A stretch of 25,648 bases of DNA from an uncultured Butyrivibrio sp. (GTDB lineage: Bacteria > Bacillota > Clostridia > Lachnospirales > Lachnospiraceae): contig CAMVRW010000003.1 in the NCBI GenBank assembly GCA_947169985.1, positions 1-25,648 on the forward strand, read 5' to 3'. Below the pieces are notes generated by a model. It had not been told where the DNA came from. It made no database searches and saw nothing but the letters and a program-made list of their open reading frames with translations. Both the position numbers and the translations under genes were made by a program. Shown here one piece after another: positions 8,175-15,883 of this stretch; position 1 is the first letter of the stretch; every line of letters starts with the position of its first letter.

Positions 8175-10265
8175 ATGGCTTCAAAAAAGGGTAATCTTTC
8201 AATCAACAGTGAGAACATGTTTCCGATCATTAAGAAATGGCTTTATTCGGATCATGATATCTTTTACAGAGAAGTAATCTCAAATGCATGCGACGCTATC
8301 ACCAAGATCCGCAAGATGGATATGATGGGTGAGTACCAGCTTCCTGATGGATTCAAGCCTCGCGTGGACATCATTCTTAACGATAAAGACAAGACTATCA
8401 AGGTTGTAGATAACGGTATTGGTATGACAGCTGAGGAGGTTGAGGAGTACATCAATCAGGTGGCTTTCTCAGGCGCTACAGACTTCCTTAACAAGTACAA
8501 GGATAAGGCAAACGCAGACCAGATCATCGGACATTTCGGTCTTGGTTTCTATTCAACCTTTATGGTATCTGACAACGTAGATATCGATACACTTTCCTGC
8601 AAGGGAGGTCCTGCTGTTCACTGGACCTGTGACGGCGGCTCTGACTTTGAGATGGAGGATGGCGACAAGACAGAGGTTGGTACAACAGTAACACTTCACC
8701 TTTCAGAGGACTGCCTTGAGTTCTGCAACGAGTACAAGGCAAGAGAAGTAATCGAAAAGTACTGCTCATTCATGCCTTATGAAATTTATCTTTCAAAGGA
8801 GAACGAGGAAGGAACAGAGACTATCAAGGCTTCTGAGAAGCTCGACTCTGATACCGTAATCGAGGAAGTTCATCCTGAGAAGAAGGAAGGCGAGACTGAG
8901 GAACCTGAGCTTCAGTACAAGATAAAGAGACGCCCTCAGCTTCTTAACGATACACATCCTCTCTGGGCTAAGACACCTAAGGATTGCACAGAGGAGGAGT
9001 ACAAGGAGTTCTACAGAAAGGTGTTCAGAGATTTCAAGGAGCCTCTTTTCTGGATCCACCTGAACATGGATTATCCTTTCAACTTAAAGGGTATCCTGTA
9101 CTTCCCTAAGATCAACATGGAGTTCGAATCTATAGAGGGAACAATCAAGCTTTACAACAACCAGGTATTCATCGCTGACAACATCAAGGAGGTTATCCCT
9201 GAGTATCTGATGCTCCTTAAGGGTGTCATCGACTGTCCTGATCTTCCTCTTAACGTATCAAGATCAGCTCTTCAGAACGACGGCTTCGTTAAGAAGATCT
9301 CTGAGTACATCTCCAAGAAGGTTGCAGAGAAGCTTGCAGGCCTTTGCAAGACAGATAAAGAGAACTACGACAAGTACTGGGATGACATCAGCCCATTCAT
9401 CAAATATGGTTGCCTGCGCGATGACAAGTTCTGCGAGAAGATGACAGACTATATTCTCTTCAAGAACCTGGATGGCAAGTACCTTACAACTCCTGAAGCT
9501 CTTCAGATCAACAAGGAAGCTGAAGAGGAAGCAGATAAGGAAGAGAATGCTGTTGACGAAAGCGGCAATAAGGTAGAGGCTGAGGTGGTAGACGAAGGCG
9601 CTAAGACTGAAGATGCAGCTAAGGCTGAGGATGAGAAGGAAAAAGAGCCACGTACCATCTACTACGTAACTGACGAGCAGCAGCAGAGCCAGTACATCAA
9701 CATGTTCAAGGCTCAGAAGATGGAAGCTTTCATCATGAAGCACAACATCGATGTGCCTTTCATGGAGCAGCTTGAGAGAAAGAACGAGGGCATCAGATTC
9801 CAGAGAATCGATGCAGACCTTACTGATACATTTAAGTCCAGAACTTCCAAGAAGGCAGCAGCTGAGCTTGAAGAGAAGGAAAAAGAGCTTTCAGAGAAGA
9901 TCAAGAAGGCTCTTAAGAATGACAAGCTCAACATCAAACTTGAGAAGCTCAAGGATAAAAAGGTTTCCTCAATGCTTACTGTTTCTGAGGAATCAAGACG
10001 TATGGCAGACATGATGAAGATGTATGCTGCCAACGGAATGGGAATGGGCTTTGGTGATTTCGGTAAGGAAGGCCAGACACTTATCCTCAATGCAAACCAT
10101 CCTCTTGTACAGTATGTAATGGAGCACGAGGACGGCGATAACACAAAGATGATCTGCGAACAGCTCTATGATCTTGCATGCATCCAGAACGCACCATTAG
10201 AGGGTGAGGCAATGACCAGGTTCGTTCAGAGAAGCAATGAGATCATGCTCATGCTTGCTAAATAA
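8175..10265 (+). CDS. htpG: Molecular chaperone HtpG (Hsp90)
   Basis: This is the bacterial cytosolic Hsp90, an ATP-dependent dimeric chaperone (696 residues). The N-terminal GHKL ATPase domain shows FYREVISNACDAI with the catalytic Glu, DNGIGMT and the lid motif GHFGLGFYSTFMV. The middle domain has NVSRSALQND with the conserved ATP-contacting Arg, and the C-terminal dimerisation domain ends the protein. The length exceeds the usual 620-640 residues because of an acidic low-complexity insertion at about residues 447-491 (rich in E, D, K, A). The start is ATG 8175 with AAAGGAG at 8160-8166. An in-frame GTG at 8166 overlaps that ribosome site and is rejected. Expression should be heat-induced through HrcA at the CIRCE. 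The flavin reductase gene follows after 9 bases and is probably co-transcribed. Confidence 0.97.
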   Translation: MASKKGNLSINSENMFPIIKKWLYSDHDIFYREVISNACDAITKIRKMDMMGEYQLPDGFKPRVDIILNDKDKTIKVVDNGIGMTAEEVEEYINQVAFSGATDFLNKYKDKANADQIIGHFGLGFYSTFMVSDNVDIDTLSCKGGPAVHWTCDGGSDFEMEDGDKTEVGTTVTLHLSEDCLEFCNEYKAREVIEKYCSFMPYEIYLSKENEEGTETIKASEKLDSDTVIEEVHPEKKEGETEEPELQYKIKRRPQLLNDTHPLWAKTPKDCTEEEYKEFYRKVFRDFKEPLFWIHLNMDYPFNLKGILYFPKINMEFESIEGTIKLYNNQVFIADNIKEVIPEYLMLLKGVIDCPDLPLNVSRSALQNDGFVKKISEYISKKVAEKLAGLCKTDKENYDKYWDDISPFIKYGCLRDDKFCEKMTDYILFKNLDGKYLTTPEALQINKEAEEEADKEENAVDESGNKVEAEVVDEGAKTEDAAKAEDEKEKEPRTIYYVTDEQQQSQYINMFKAQKMEAFIMKHNIDVPFMEQLERKNEGIRFQRIDADLTDTFKSRTSKKAAAELEEKEKELSEKIKKALKNDKLNIKLEKLKDKKVSSMLTVSEESRRMADMMKMYAANGMGMGFGDFGKEGQTLILNANHPLVQYVMEHEDGDNTKMICEQLYDLACIQNAPLEGEAMTRFVQRSNEIMLMLAK

Positions 10266-10274
10266 GGTAGATAT

Positions 10275-10871
10275 ATGGCAAAAGAGATATGGCGCCCCGG
10301 AAACATGCTGTACCCGATACCTGCGGTAATGGTCAGCTGTGGAAGGCAGGGCGAAAACCCTAACATCATAACTGTGGCATGGGCCGGGAATGTGTGCTCA
10401 TCTCCTGCTATGCTCTCTATCTCCGTCAGGAAGGAGAGATACTCCTACAACATCATCAAGGAGACCGGAGAGTTCGTGGTAAATCTTACCAGCAGACAGC
10501 TTACAAGGGCTGCAGACTGGTGCGGAGTCCGTTCCGGAAAAGACTTTGATAAGTTCAAGGAAATGAATCTGACTCCTCAGAAATCCGTGGAAGTATCCTG
10601 TCCCGGAATTTTAGAGAGTCCTGTGAACATAGAGTGCAAGGTTCATTCAATCCACGAGCTTGGAAGTCATGATATGTTCATTGGAGAAGTCCTCTGCGTA
10701 ACCGTAGATGACAGATTCATGGATGATAAGGGCAGGTTCGACCTTGGAGCAGCAGACCTTGTGGCCTACTCTCACGGCGAGTACTTTGCCCTTGGAGAGA
10801 AGCTTGGAAAGTTCGGCTATAGCGTCGCCAAAAAGCCCAGAAGTACAAAGAAAAAATCTGATAAGAAATGA
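10275..10871 (+). CDS. Flavin reductase-like FMN-binding protein
   Basis: This is a cytoplasmic protein of 198 residues with a split-barrel FMN-binding domain (PF01613-like). The typical order is present: PGNMLYPIPAVMVSC near the start, NIITVAWAGNVCSSPAML, SVRKERYSYNIIKETGEFVV and the middle GEVLCVTVDDRF strand. Members bind FMN and reduce flavins or unknown small substrates; the substrate here is unknown. A Lys-rich tail (about residues 186-198) is added after the domain. The ATG at 10275 follows AAGGT at short distance, only 9 bases after htpG. It may therefore share the heat-shock promoter. A terminator follows. Confidence 0.88.
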   Translation: MAKEIWRPGNMLYPIPAVMVSCGRQGENPNIITVAWAGNVCSSPAMLSISVRKERYSYNIIKETGEFVVNLTSRQLTRAADWCGVRSGKDFDKFKEMNLTPQKSVEVSCPGILESPVNIECKVHSIHELGSHDMFIGEVLCVTVDDRFMDDKGRFDLGAADLVAYSHGEYFALGEKLGKFGYSVAKKPRSTKKKSDKK

Positions 10872-10875
10872 TTTA

Positions 10876-10917
10876 CAGCCGAGAAGGTTCATTTAGAACT
10901 TTCCCGGCTATTTTTTT
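10876..10917 (+). terminator. Intrinsic terminator after the flavin reductase gene
   Basis: An imperfect long stem (CAGCCGAGAAGGTTC at 10876-10890 with GAACTTTCCCGGCTA at 10896-10910, with a few mismatches or G-U pairs) is followed by seven T's (10911-10917). Confidence 0.85.
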
Positions 10918-10922
10918 ACCAA

Positions 10923-10979
10923 ATAAACAAAAAAAACGACAGAATAAACATAACGATAACTAGAGTGGAATATTATGAT
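10923..10979 (+). promoter_or_regulatory. Candidate LytTR binding repeat and activator-type promoter
   Basis: Two near-identical 9-mers, ATAAACAAA (10923-10931) and ATAAACATA (10944-10952), are separated by exactly 12 bases. On the minus strand they read TTTGTTTAT and TATGTTTAT, close to the published LytTR pattern (W-M-M-GTT-N-R-Y repeats, about 12 bases apart). A -10-like TATGAT follows at 10974-10979 without a good -35, as for activator-dependent promoters. The region is A-rich, so chance similarity is possible. Confidence 0.4.
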
Positions 10980-11017
10980 AAAATGTCAATAACTATCCCT
11001 TTGAGCCGGAGAAGAAA

Positions 11018-11536
11018 ATGAAGAACATGGTAGATATCGAGGTTGTCCTCGATGAGAAGTACATAGACCCTAAAGTTACCATCAAGACTAGGGAAAATAC
11101 GAGACAGGTAGAGAATATCATCTATGCCATTGAAAATGCCTCTGATTCTGATTTTCCGCAAATTGCAGCCTATCAGGATTCAAAGCTGATCTTTGTGTCC
11201 CAGAAGGATATAGTAAGGGCCTACGTTGAGGGAAGAAAGGTAATGCTTCAGACGGAGGATGACCTTTATACCGTGAAAAAGAGCCTTGCAGGTCTTGAAA
11301 GTGACTTGAATGAACTGAGATTTCTCCGTATTTCTCAGTCTGAAATAATTAATCTTTACAAAGTAAAATGCTTTGATTTTAACGCAGTAGGGACCGTGGG
11401 AGTTGAGTTCGACTGCGGTGTAAAGACCTGGGCATCCAGGAGCAGAGTAAAAGATATCAAGGCAAAAATAAAAGCCAATGAAGAAGCCCGGGAAGAAAAG
11501 GATTCCGGGCGAAAGGAGAGAAGACTATGGAACTGA
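11018..11536 (+). CDS. LytTR-domain DNA-binding regulator without a receiver
   Basis: This is a one-component type transcription regulator of 172 residues. An N-terminal segment of about 50 residues precedes the LytTR domain (about 52-152), with the usual strands DSKLIFVSQKDIVRAYVEG, LYTVKKSLAGLES, RFLRISQSEIINLYKV and VEFDCGVKTWASRSRV. No receiver domain is present. The next gene overlaps it by 10 bases and encodes a DUF3021 membrane protein. Such pairs are known in Firmicutes as LytTR regulatory systems, in which the membrane protein holds the regulator inactive (HdrRM and BrsRM of Streptococcus mutans are the studied examples). The start follows CCGGAGAAG. A candidate LytTR site lies upstream, so autoregulation is likely. 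Confidence 0.88.
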   Translation: MKNMVDIEVVLDEKYIDPKVTIKTRENTRQVENIIYAIENASDSDFPQIAAYQDSKLIFVSQKDIVRAYVEGRKVMLQTEDDLYTVKKSLAGLESDLNELRFLRISQSEIINLYKVKCFDFNAVGTVGVEFDCGVKTWASRSRVKDIKAKIKANEEAREEKDSGRKERRLWN

Positions 11537-11937
11537 GAAATAAGATCATAATCAAATCTCTGATTGGCTTTATTATAGGAATATTTGTGGGACTGTTTTT
11601 CTGGTTCATGAATTCCGGAGACTATTCAGGAACGGCCTTTGTTATTCACCTTATCATGTCGGGAATCCTGGGACTTATCGCTATGGGGGGCTCTATTGTA
11701 TATGACATTGAGAGTTGGGGACTTTTAAAGGCGACAGCCACTCATTATATTCTGGTAATGATGGATTATGTAATTGTTGCCACTGCTCTTGGCTGGGTTA
11801 CTTCTATTATTGAAATGATGATTTTTCTCTCAGGAATGACGATCATATACGCTATGATATGGCTTTTTGAAAGCTATCTGTGGAAGAGGACAATAAGGAA
11901 AATGAATGAGCAGCTAAAAGAAATGCAGGAGAGATGA
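11527..11937 (+). CDS. DUF3021 family membrane protein, probable LytTR inhibitor
   Basis: This is an integral membrane protein of 136 residues with four predicted helices (about 9-27, 37-57, 70-90, 96-117) and a charged cytoplasmic tail. Its size, topology and position after a LytTR gene match the DUF3021 family. By analogy with HdrM/BrsM, it should bind and restrain the LytTR regulator at the membrane. The activating signal is unknown. It starts inside the LytTR gene (10-base overlap), a sign of tight coupling and fixed stoichiometry. The next gene begins 3 bases after its stop, so the phosphorelay genes are in the same transcript. Confidence 0.85.
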   Translation: MELRNKIIIKSLIGFIIGIFVGLFFWFMNSGDYSGTAFVIHLIMSGILGLIAMGGSIVYDIESWGLLKATATHYILVMMDYVIVATALGWVTSIIEMMIFLSGMTIIYAMIWLFESYLWKRTIRKMNEQLKEMQER

Positions 11938-11940
11938 CCT

Positions 11941-12750
11941 ATGAAGTTTAAGATCCTTGTTTCTGGTAAAAACAAAAAAGTTATAGCAGATATATGTGAA
12001 CATTTGGCTACGGACAGAGGGTACCATACTGTGAAGTGTCCGGCTAATAAAGCTGCGCTGTTTGATGCTGCTTTGTCTGAACTTCCAAGAGTAATAATCT
12101 TGTGCCTTGGAGATGAAACCAAAGATTCCATCAAGGTTTATGATGTTATGACTGATCTATCCAAGCGAGGAGGTTGCCCGATTATAGTTATCACCAATGA
12201 AGAGGATGAAAAGACCTTTATCAATCATTCGGCTCTTTCAAAAGTTCTTTTCCTAAGGAGACCTGTATCTCTTCTGGCACTTTATGAAAAACTGTCTGAG
12301 ATGGAGGAGGCACTTAAGAACGGAGATGATCTGATACAGACTGCCTTTAAGGAATATCATAACGAAAATCCGGATGCAGGCAGGAAGAGAAAGCATATCC
12401 TGGTGGTGGATGATGACTCGGAGCAGCTCATTACAATTAAGGAACAGCTGGAGGAGTTCTACGATGTGACTCCGGTTAAATCCGGTGATGCGGCGTTTAG
12501 ATTTCTTTTAAAAAAGATACCAGACATTATTCTTCTGGATTACATGATGCCGGGAATGGATGGAACAGAAGTTTTGCGAAGGATAAGGACTGTGGATGAA
12601 TATGCTTCAATACCGGTCATTTTCCTTACGGGAACCACTGAAAGAACCGCTGTACTAAGGATATTGACTGAGCTTAAGCCGCAGGGTTATATTGTGAAGC
12701 CTGCGAAAAAATCTAAGCTTGTGGCAAAGATCATAGACATATTGGGGTGA
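11941..12750 (+). CDS. Pseudoreceiver-receiver protein (two REC domains, no output domain)
   Basis: This is a cytoplasmic signalling protein of 269 residues. The C-terminal receiver (about 148-269) is complete: acidic pocket VVDDDSE, phospho-acceptor Asp200 in IILLDYMMPGMDG, switch Thr in FLTGTTE and Lys in IVKPAKK. The N-terminal half (about 1-125) has receiver-like strand and helix order but lacks the key residues. Cys55 stands where the phospho-Asp should be (VIILCLGDE), Arg107 replaces the Lys (FLRRPVS), and the acidic pocket is missing (ILVSGKNKK). No DNA-binding or enzyme domain is present. With the HPt gene immediately downstream it is likely a terminal or intermediate phosphate acceptor, with the degenerate half serving for docking (inference). 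Confidence 0.87.
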   Translation: MKFKILVSGKNKKVIADICEHLATDRGYHTVKCPANKAALFDAALSELPRVIILCLGDETKDSIKVYDVMTDLSKRGGCPIIVITNEEDEKTFINHSALSKVLFLRRPVSLLALYEKLSEMEEALKNGDDLIQTAFKEYHNENPDAGRKRKHILVVDDDSEQLITIKEQLEEFYDVTPVKSGDAAFRFLLKKIPDIILLDYMMPGMDGTEVLRRIRTVDEYASIPVIFLTGTTERTAVLRILTELKPQGYIVKPAKKSKLVAKIIDILG

Positions 12751-12755
12751 CTAAT

Positions 12756-13358
12756 ATGGAACTTGATACAAAGTGGATTGAGGACATTGGACTTGATGTT
12801 AAGCAGGGGTGCGAGTATACGGGAGGTGCAGAAAAGTATTTTTCTGCACTTTTGCGTTTTTATAACAATTATGAAAAGAACCGTGGGAAGATTCATGAGT
12901 TCCTGGCTGCAGGCGACTACGAGAACTACACCATAACGGTTCATGCCCTTAAGAGCAATTCCAAGATGATAGGTGCTATGGAACTTGGCAAGTCCTTCGA
13001 AGAATTGGAAAATGCCGGCAGAGAAAAAGACATACCGACTATTCAAGGCAGTACCGGAAAAGTCCTTGATGATTATGCAGCTCTTATTGAGAAGCTGGCA
13101 CCAATTTCCCAGATGGGAGAGGTGAAGGCAGCAGATGAGATATCTGCAGAGGTGGCAAAAGAAACAGCTGATAAGCTCTTAACTGCCCTTGATGACTTTG
13201 AGGCGGATGAGGCCATGGAGCTTGTAAAAAAGCTATCGGGATATCCTTTCAGGCTAACCCAGAAGGAAAAGCTTGAGCAGGCAAAGAACTACATTTCAGA
13301 CTTTATGTACGATGAAGCCGCAGACCTTGTTAGGGAGATCATCCCTTCCATAGAGTAA
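12756..13358 (+). CDS. HPt (histidine phosphotransfer) domain protein
   Basis: This is a small cytoplasmic phosphotransfer protein of 200 residues. The HPt four-helix bundle covers about residues 5-120, with the phospho-acceptor His63 in TVHALKSNSKMIGAMEL, the canonical HxLKxxxxxxG pattern. It should carry phosphate between receivers of the two hybrid kinases and the stand-alone receiver Asp200. A second helical region (about 127-200) with repeated acidic helices has no identified role. The ATG at 12756 follows GGGGTG. An in-frame GTG at 12747 would overlap the upstream stop by 4 bases and is the alternative start. Confidence 0.9.
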   Translation: MELDTKWIEDIGLDVKQGCEYTGGAEKYFSALLRFYNNYEKNRGKIHEFLAAGDYENYTITVHALKSNSKMIGAMELGKSFEELENAGREKDIPTIQGSTGKVLDDYAALIEKLAPISQMGEVKAADEISAEVAKETADKLLTALDDFEADEAMELVKKLSGYPFRLTQKEKLEQAKNYISDFMYDEAADLVREIIPSIE

Positions 13359-13375
13359 ATGAACGGGTAAATAAT

Positions 13376-15868
13376 TTGAATAAGATTAGAACAATCCTTA
13401 CGGTAATTCTGATAATTGTTTTTGGCTATATTCTCATTGGTGAAATAGTTATGCCACGAAATGCGCTGATATCCGGGATAGTGTGTGATGAGCTTCCTGC
13501 TGATAAGTGGATGCTTGTCAGGGAAGACGGCAGCAAAGTGCCCTTTGAGGTCCCGGGAAAAGCTGATGGGGATGTTTTGCTGCAGACTACACTTCCTGAA
13601 ACCTTTGATGAGGATTACGATGCGCTGTGCTTCAGGGGCATGGACATGAAGATCTACATCGATGGGCAGCTGCGGGAAGATGTGGCATCAGAGCACTATG
13701 GCTATCTGGGTGACAGATCAGCTGAAAAGTATGTGTTTGTTTCTCTACGGCCGGAAGACGCAGGAAAAGATCTTTTGGTTAACTATGAGTATAACTATGG
13801 AGTAGTCTACGAGGTTTATATAGGCACAAGAATAGGCGTTATGGGGCATCTGTTCAGACTATATGGCCTTGAGCTATTTGTGGGACTGATACTTATCATC
13901 ATTGGTCTTATCTGTCTTGTTGCTGCTGTTGCTTATAAGTATCTCTATGGCAAATATCTTGAACTTGAGCACCTTTCCATCGGCGCCATTCTTGGAGCCT
14001 GCTGGGTGCTGTCTAATTCTGTCTTTCGTCAGTTTTATACCAGCAATATTTCTGTGATGTCAGACATACCATTTCTCATGGTAATGATCATGCCACTTCC
14101 ATATCTGGTATTTATTAATTCCCTTCAAAATGGCAGATACTACAAAGCTATAATAGCTGTCAGTATCCTTGAGATTGCCAATTTTGTCTTTTGCATCACT
14201 TTGTTTGTCACGGGGAAGGTGCCTCTGGCAGACAGTTTTATTTTCTCAGCAATATGCGCTCTTATCGGCATAAGTGTAATCTTTGTCACGGTTCTTTTGG
14301 ACCTGAAAAAACATCTGATAGGATCCTATATATTTGTGGCTGCAGGATTCGGCGTTCTGGCCATCGCAGCTATAGTGCAGATCCTGGCCTATCAGTTTGC
14401 TCACGACGGAGTCTTCTCCGGCTTGTTTATGGCCCTGGGTCTTTTTGGCTTCATGATCTGCTCCATTATCCACACCATCAAACAGATAATCGGAATAAGG
14501 CTTGAGTCCAACGAGCTTCTTCACATCAACAAGGCAAAGGACGATTTCCTTGCCAACATGTCCCATGAGATCAGGACGCCCCTTAACGGAATCCTTGGAA
14601 TGGATGAGATGATCATCAGGGAAGCGGCTCAGAGCAACATAAAGAAATATGCTTTGGAGATCAAGAGCGCAGGAAATACTCTTTTATCAATAATAAATGA
14701 CATCCTTGATCTGTCTAAGATTGAGTCCGGAAACTTCGAGATCATCCCGGTGGAATATGACGTGGCTTCAGTCCTTAATGATGTGCTGATCATGACAAGA
14801 CCCAGAGCTCAGAAAAAGAACCTTGAATTCAACTACAATGTGTCAGGGGAAATCCCATCTATGCTCTACGGAGATGAGATCAGGATCAGGCAGGTGATGC
14901 TGAACATAATCAACAATGCCATTAAATATACCCAGGAAGGTCATGTTGATGTGGCCGTCGAAGCAAAATGCGAGAACACGGGGCATTTCGTGGATCTGGT
15001 GGTTAGAGTTTCCGATACTGGAATGGGCATCCGGGACGAGGACAAGGAGAAACTCTTTAAGAGCTTCCAGAGGCTTGAGGAAAAGAAAAATCGCAGCATT
15101 GAAGGCACCGGACTGGGACTTCATATTACTTACAGATTGCTGGAAATGATGGATGGAGACATACAGCTCGAAAGCGAATATGGCATCGGAAGTACCTTCG
15201 AAATAACTATTCCTCAGAAGGTTGTAAATGCACAGCCAATAGGAGATTTTTCCCAGGCGGTAAAGAACTATCTGGACAATATTGAAACAGATGAAGTGGA
15301 GCTTTACGCACCGGCAGCGAAAATACTTGTGGTGGATGACAATGCCATGAACCTTGAGGTTATGGAGGGACTGCTGCTGGATACCAAGATAAAAGTTACG
15401 TTGGTAGATTCAGGACAAAAGTGCATTGATGCCGTAAAGGAAAGCAGATTCGACTGCATTTTGCTGGATCAGATGATGCCGGGAATGAACGGAGAAGAAA
15501 CTCTTTCTGAAATGCTCAGGCTGGGAATCCTTGATGGAACACCGGTTGTGGCCCTTACAGCTGATGCTATCATAGGAGCCCGGGAGAGCTACATTCAGAA
15601 GGGGTTCACGGATTATGTATCAAAGCCTGTGAAGTATGATGCTCTTGAGAAAGTTCTGAAGCAGTACATTCCAAAAGAAAAGCAGCTTGTTCATACTGCC
15701 GCTGATGAACTTCCCGCGATGCTGATCTGGGGTAATGATTCAGATAAGCTTAAGGCAGAAAAAGAGAGGCTGGATGGAATATACAAATGCGTATGTGTTG
15801 TTGGAGAAAAAGCCAGAGATAAGTATCTTGAAAAACACGAGCCTGTAGGCGTAATGCATATCACCTGA
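13376..15868 (+). CDS. 7TMR-DISM hybrid histidine kinase
   Basis: This is a membrane hybrid kinase of 830 residues. An N-terminal helix (about 5-26) is followed by an extracellular beta-rich domain (about 30-150), then seven predicted helices (about 163-375). That is the 7TMR-DISM layout, which usually senses carbohydrates or other small ligands. Next come HisKA with His397 (NMSHEIRTPLNG), the ATPase domain (MLNIINNAIKYT, SDTGMGI, GTGLGLHI) and a receiver with Asp698 (ILLDQMMPGMNG). A tail of about 50 residues resembles half a receiver. The start is TTG at 13376, because no in-frame ATG precedes the first membrane helix and the next Met (residue 27) would delete it. The ribosome site is weak, suggesting low or coupled translation. 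The phosphate probably passes to the HPt protein encoded upstream. Confidence 0.92.
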   Translation: MNKIRTILTVILIIVFGYILIGEIVMPRNALISGIVCDELPADKWMLVREDGSKVPFEVPGKADGDVLLQTTLPETFDEDYDALCFRGMDMKIYIDGQLREDVASEHYGYLGDRSAEKYVFVSLRPEDAGKDLLVNYEYNYGVVYEVYIGTRIGVMGHLFRLYGLELFVGLILIIIGLICLVAAVAYKYLYGKYLELEHLSIGAILGACWVLSNSVFRQFYTSNISVMSDIPFLMVMIMPLPYLVFINSLQNGRYYKAIIAVSILEIANFVFCITLFVTGKVPLADSFIFSAICALIGISVIFVTVLLDLKKHLIGSYIFVAAGFGVLAIAAIVQILAYQFAHDGVFSGLFMALGLFGFMICSIIHTIKQIIGIRLESNELLHINKAKDDFLANMSHEIRTPLNGILGMDEMIIREAAQSNIKKYALEIKSAGNTLLSIINDILDLSKIESGNFEIIPVEYDVASVLNDVLIMTRPRAQKKNLEFNYNVSGEIPSMLYGDEIRIRQVMLNIINNAIKYTQEGHVDVAVEAKCENTGHFVDLVVRVSDTGMGIRDEDKEKLFKSFQRLEEKKNRSIEGTGLGLHITYRLLEMMDGDIQLESEYGIGSTFEITIPQKVVNAQPIGDFSQAVKNYLDNIETDEVELYAPAAKILVVDDNAMNLEVMEGLLLDTKIKVTLVDSGQKCIDAVKESRFDCILLDQMMPGMNGEETLSEMLRLGILDGTPVVALTADAIIGARESYIQKGFTDYVSKPVKYDALEKVLKQYIPKEKQLVHTAADELPAMLIWGNDSDKLKAEKERLDGIYKCVCVVGEKARDKYLEKHEPVGVMHIT

Positions 15869-15883
15869 AAAGGAGGCGAAGAA

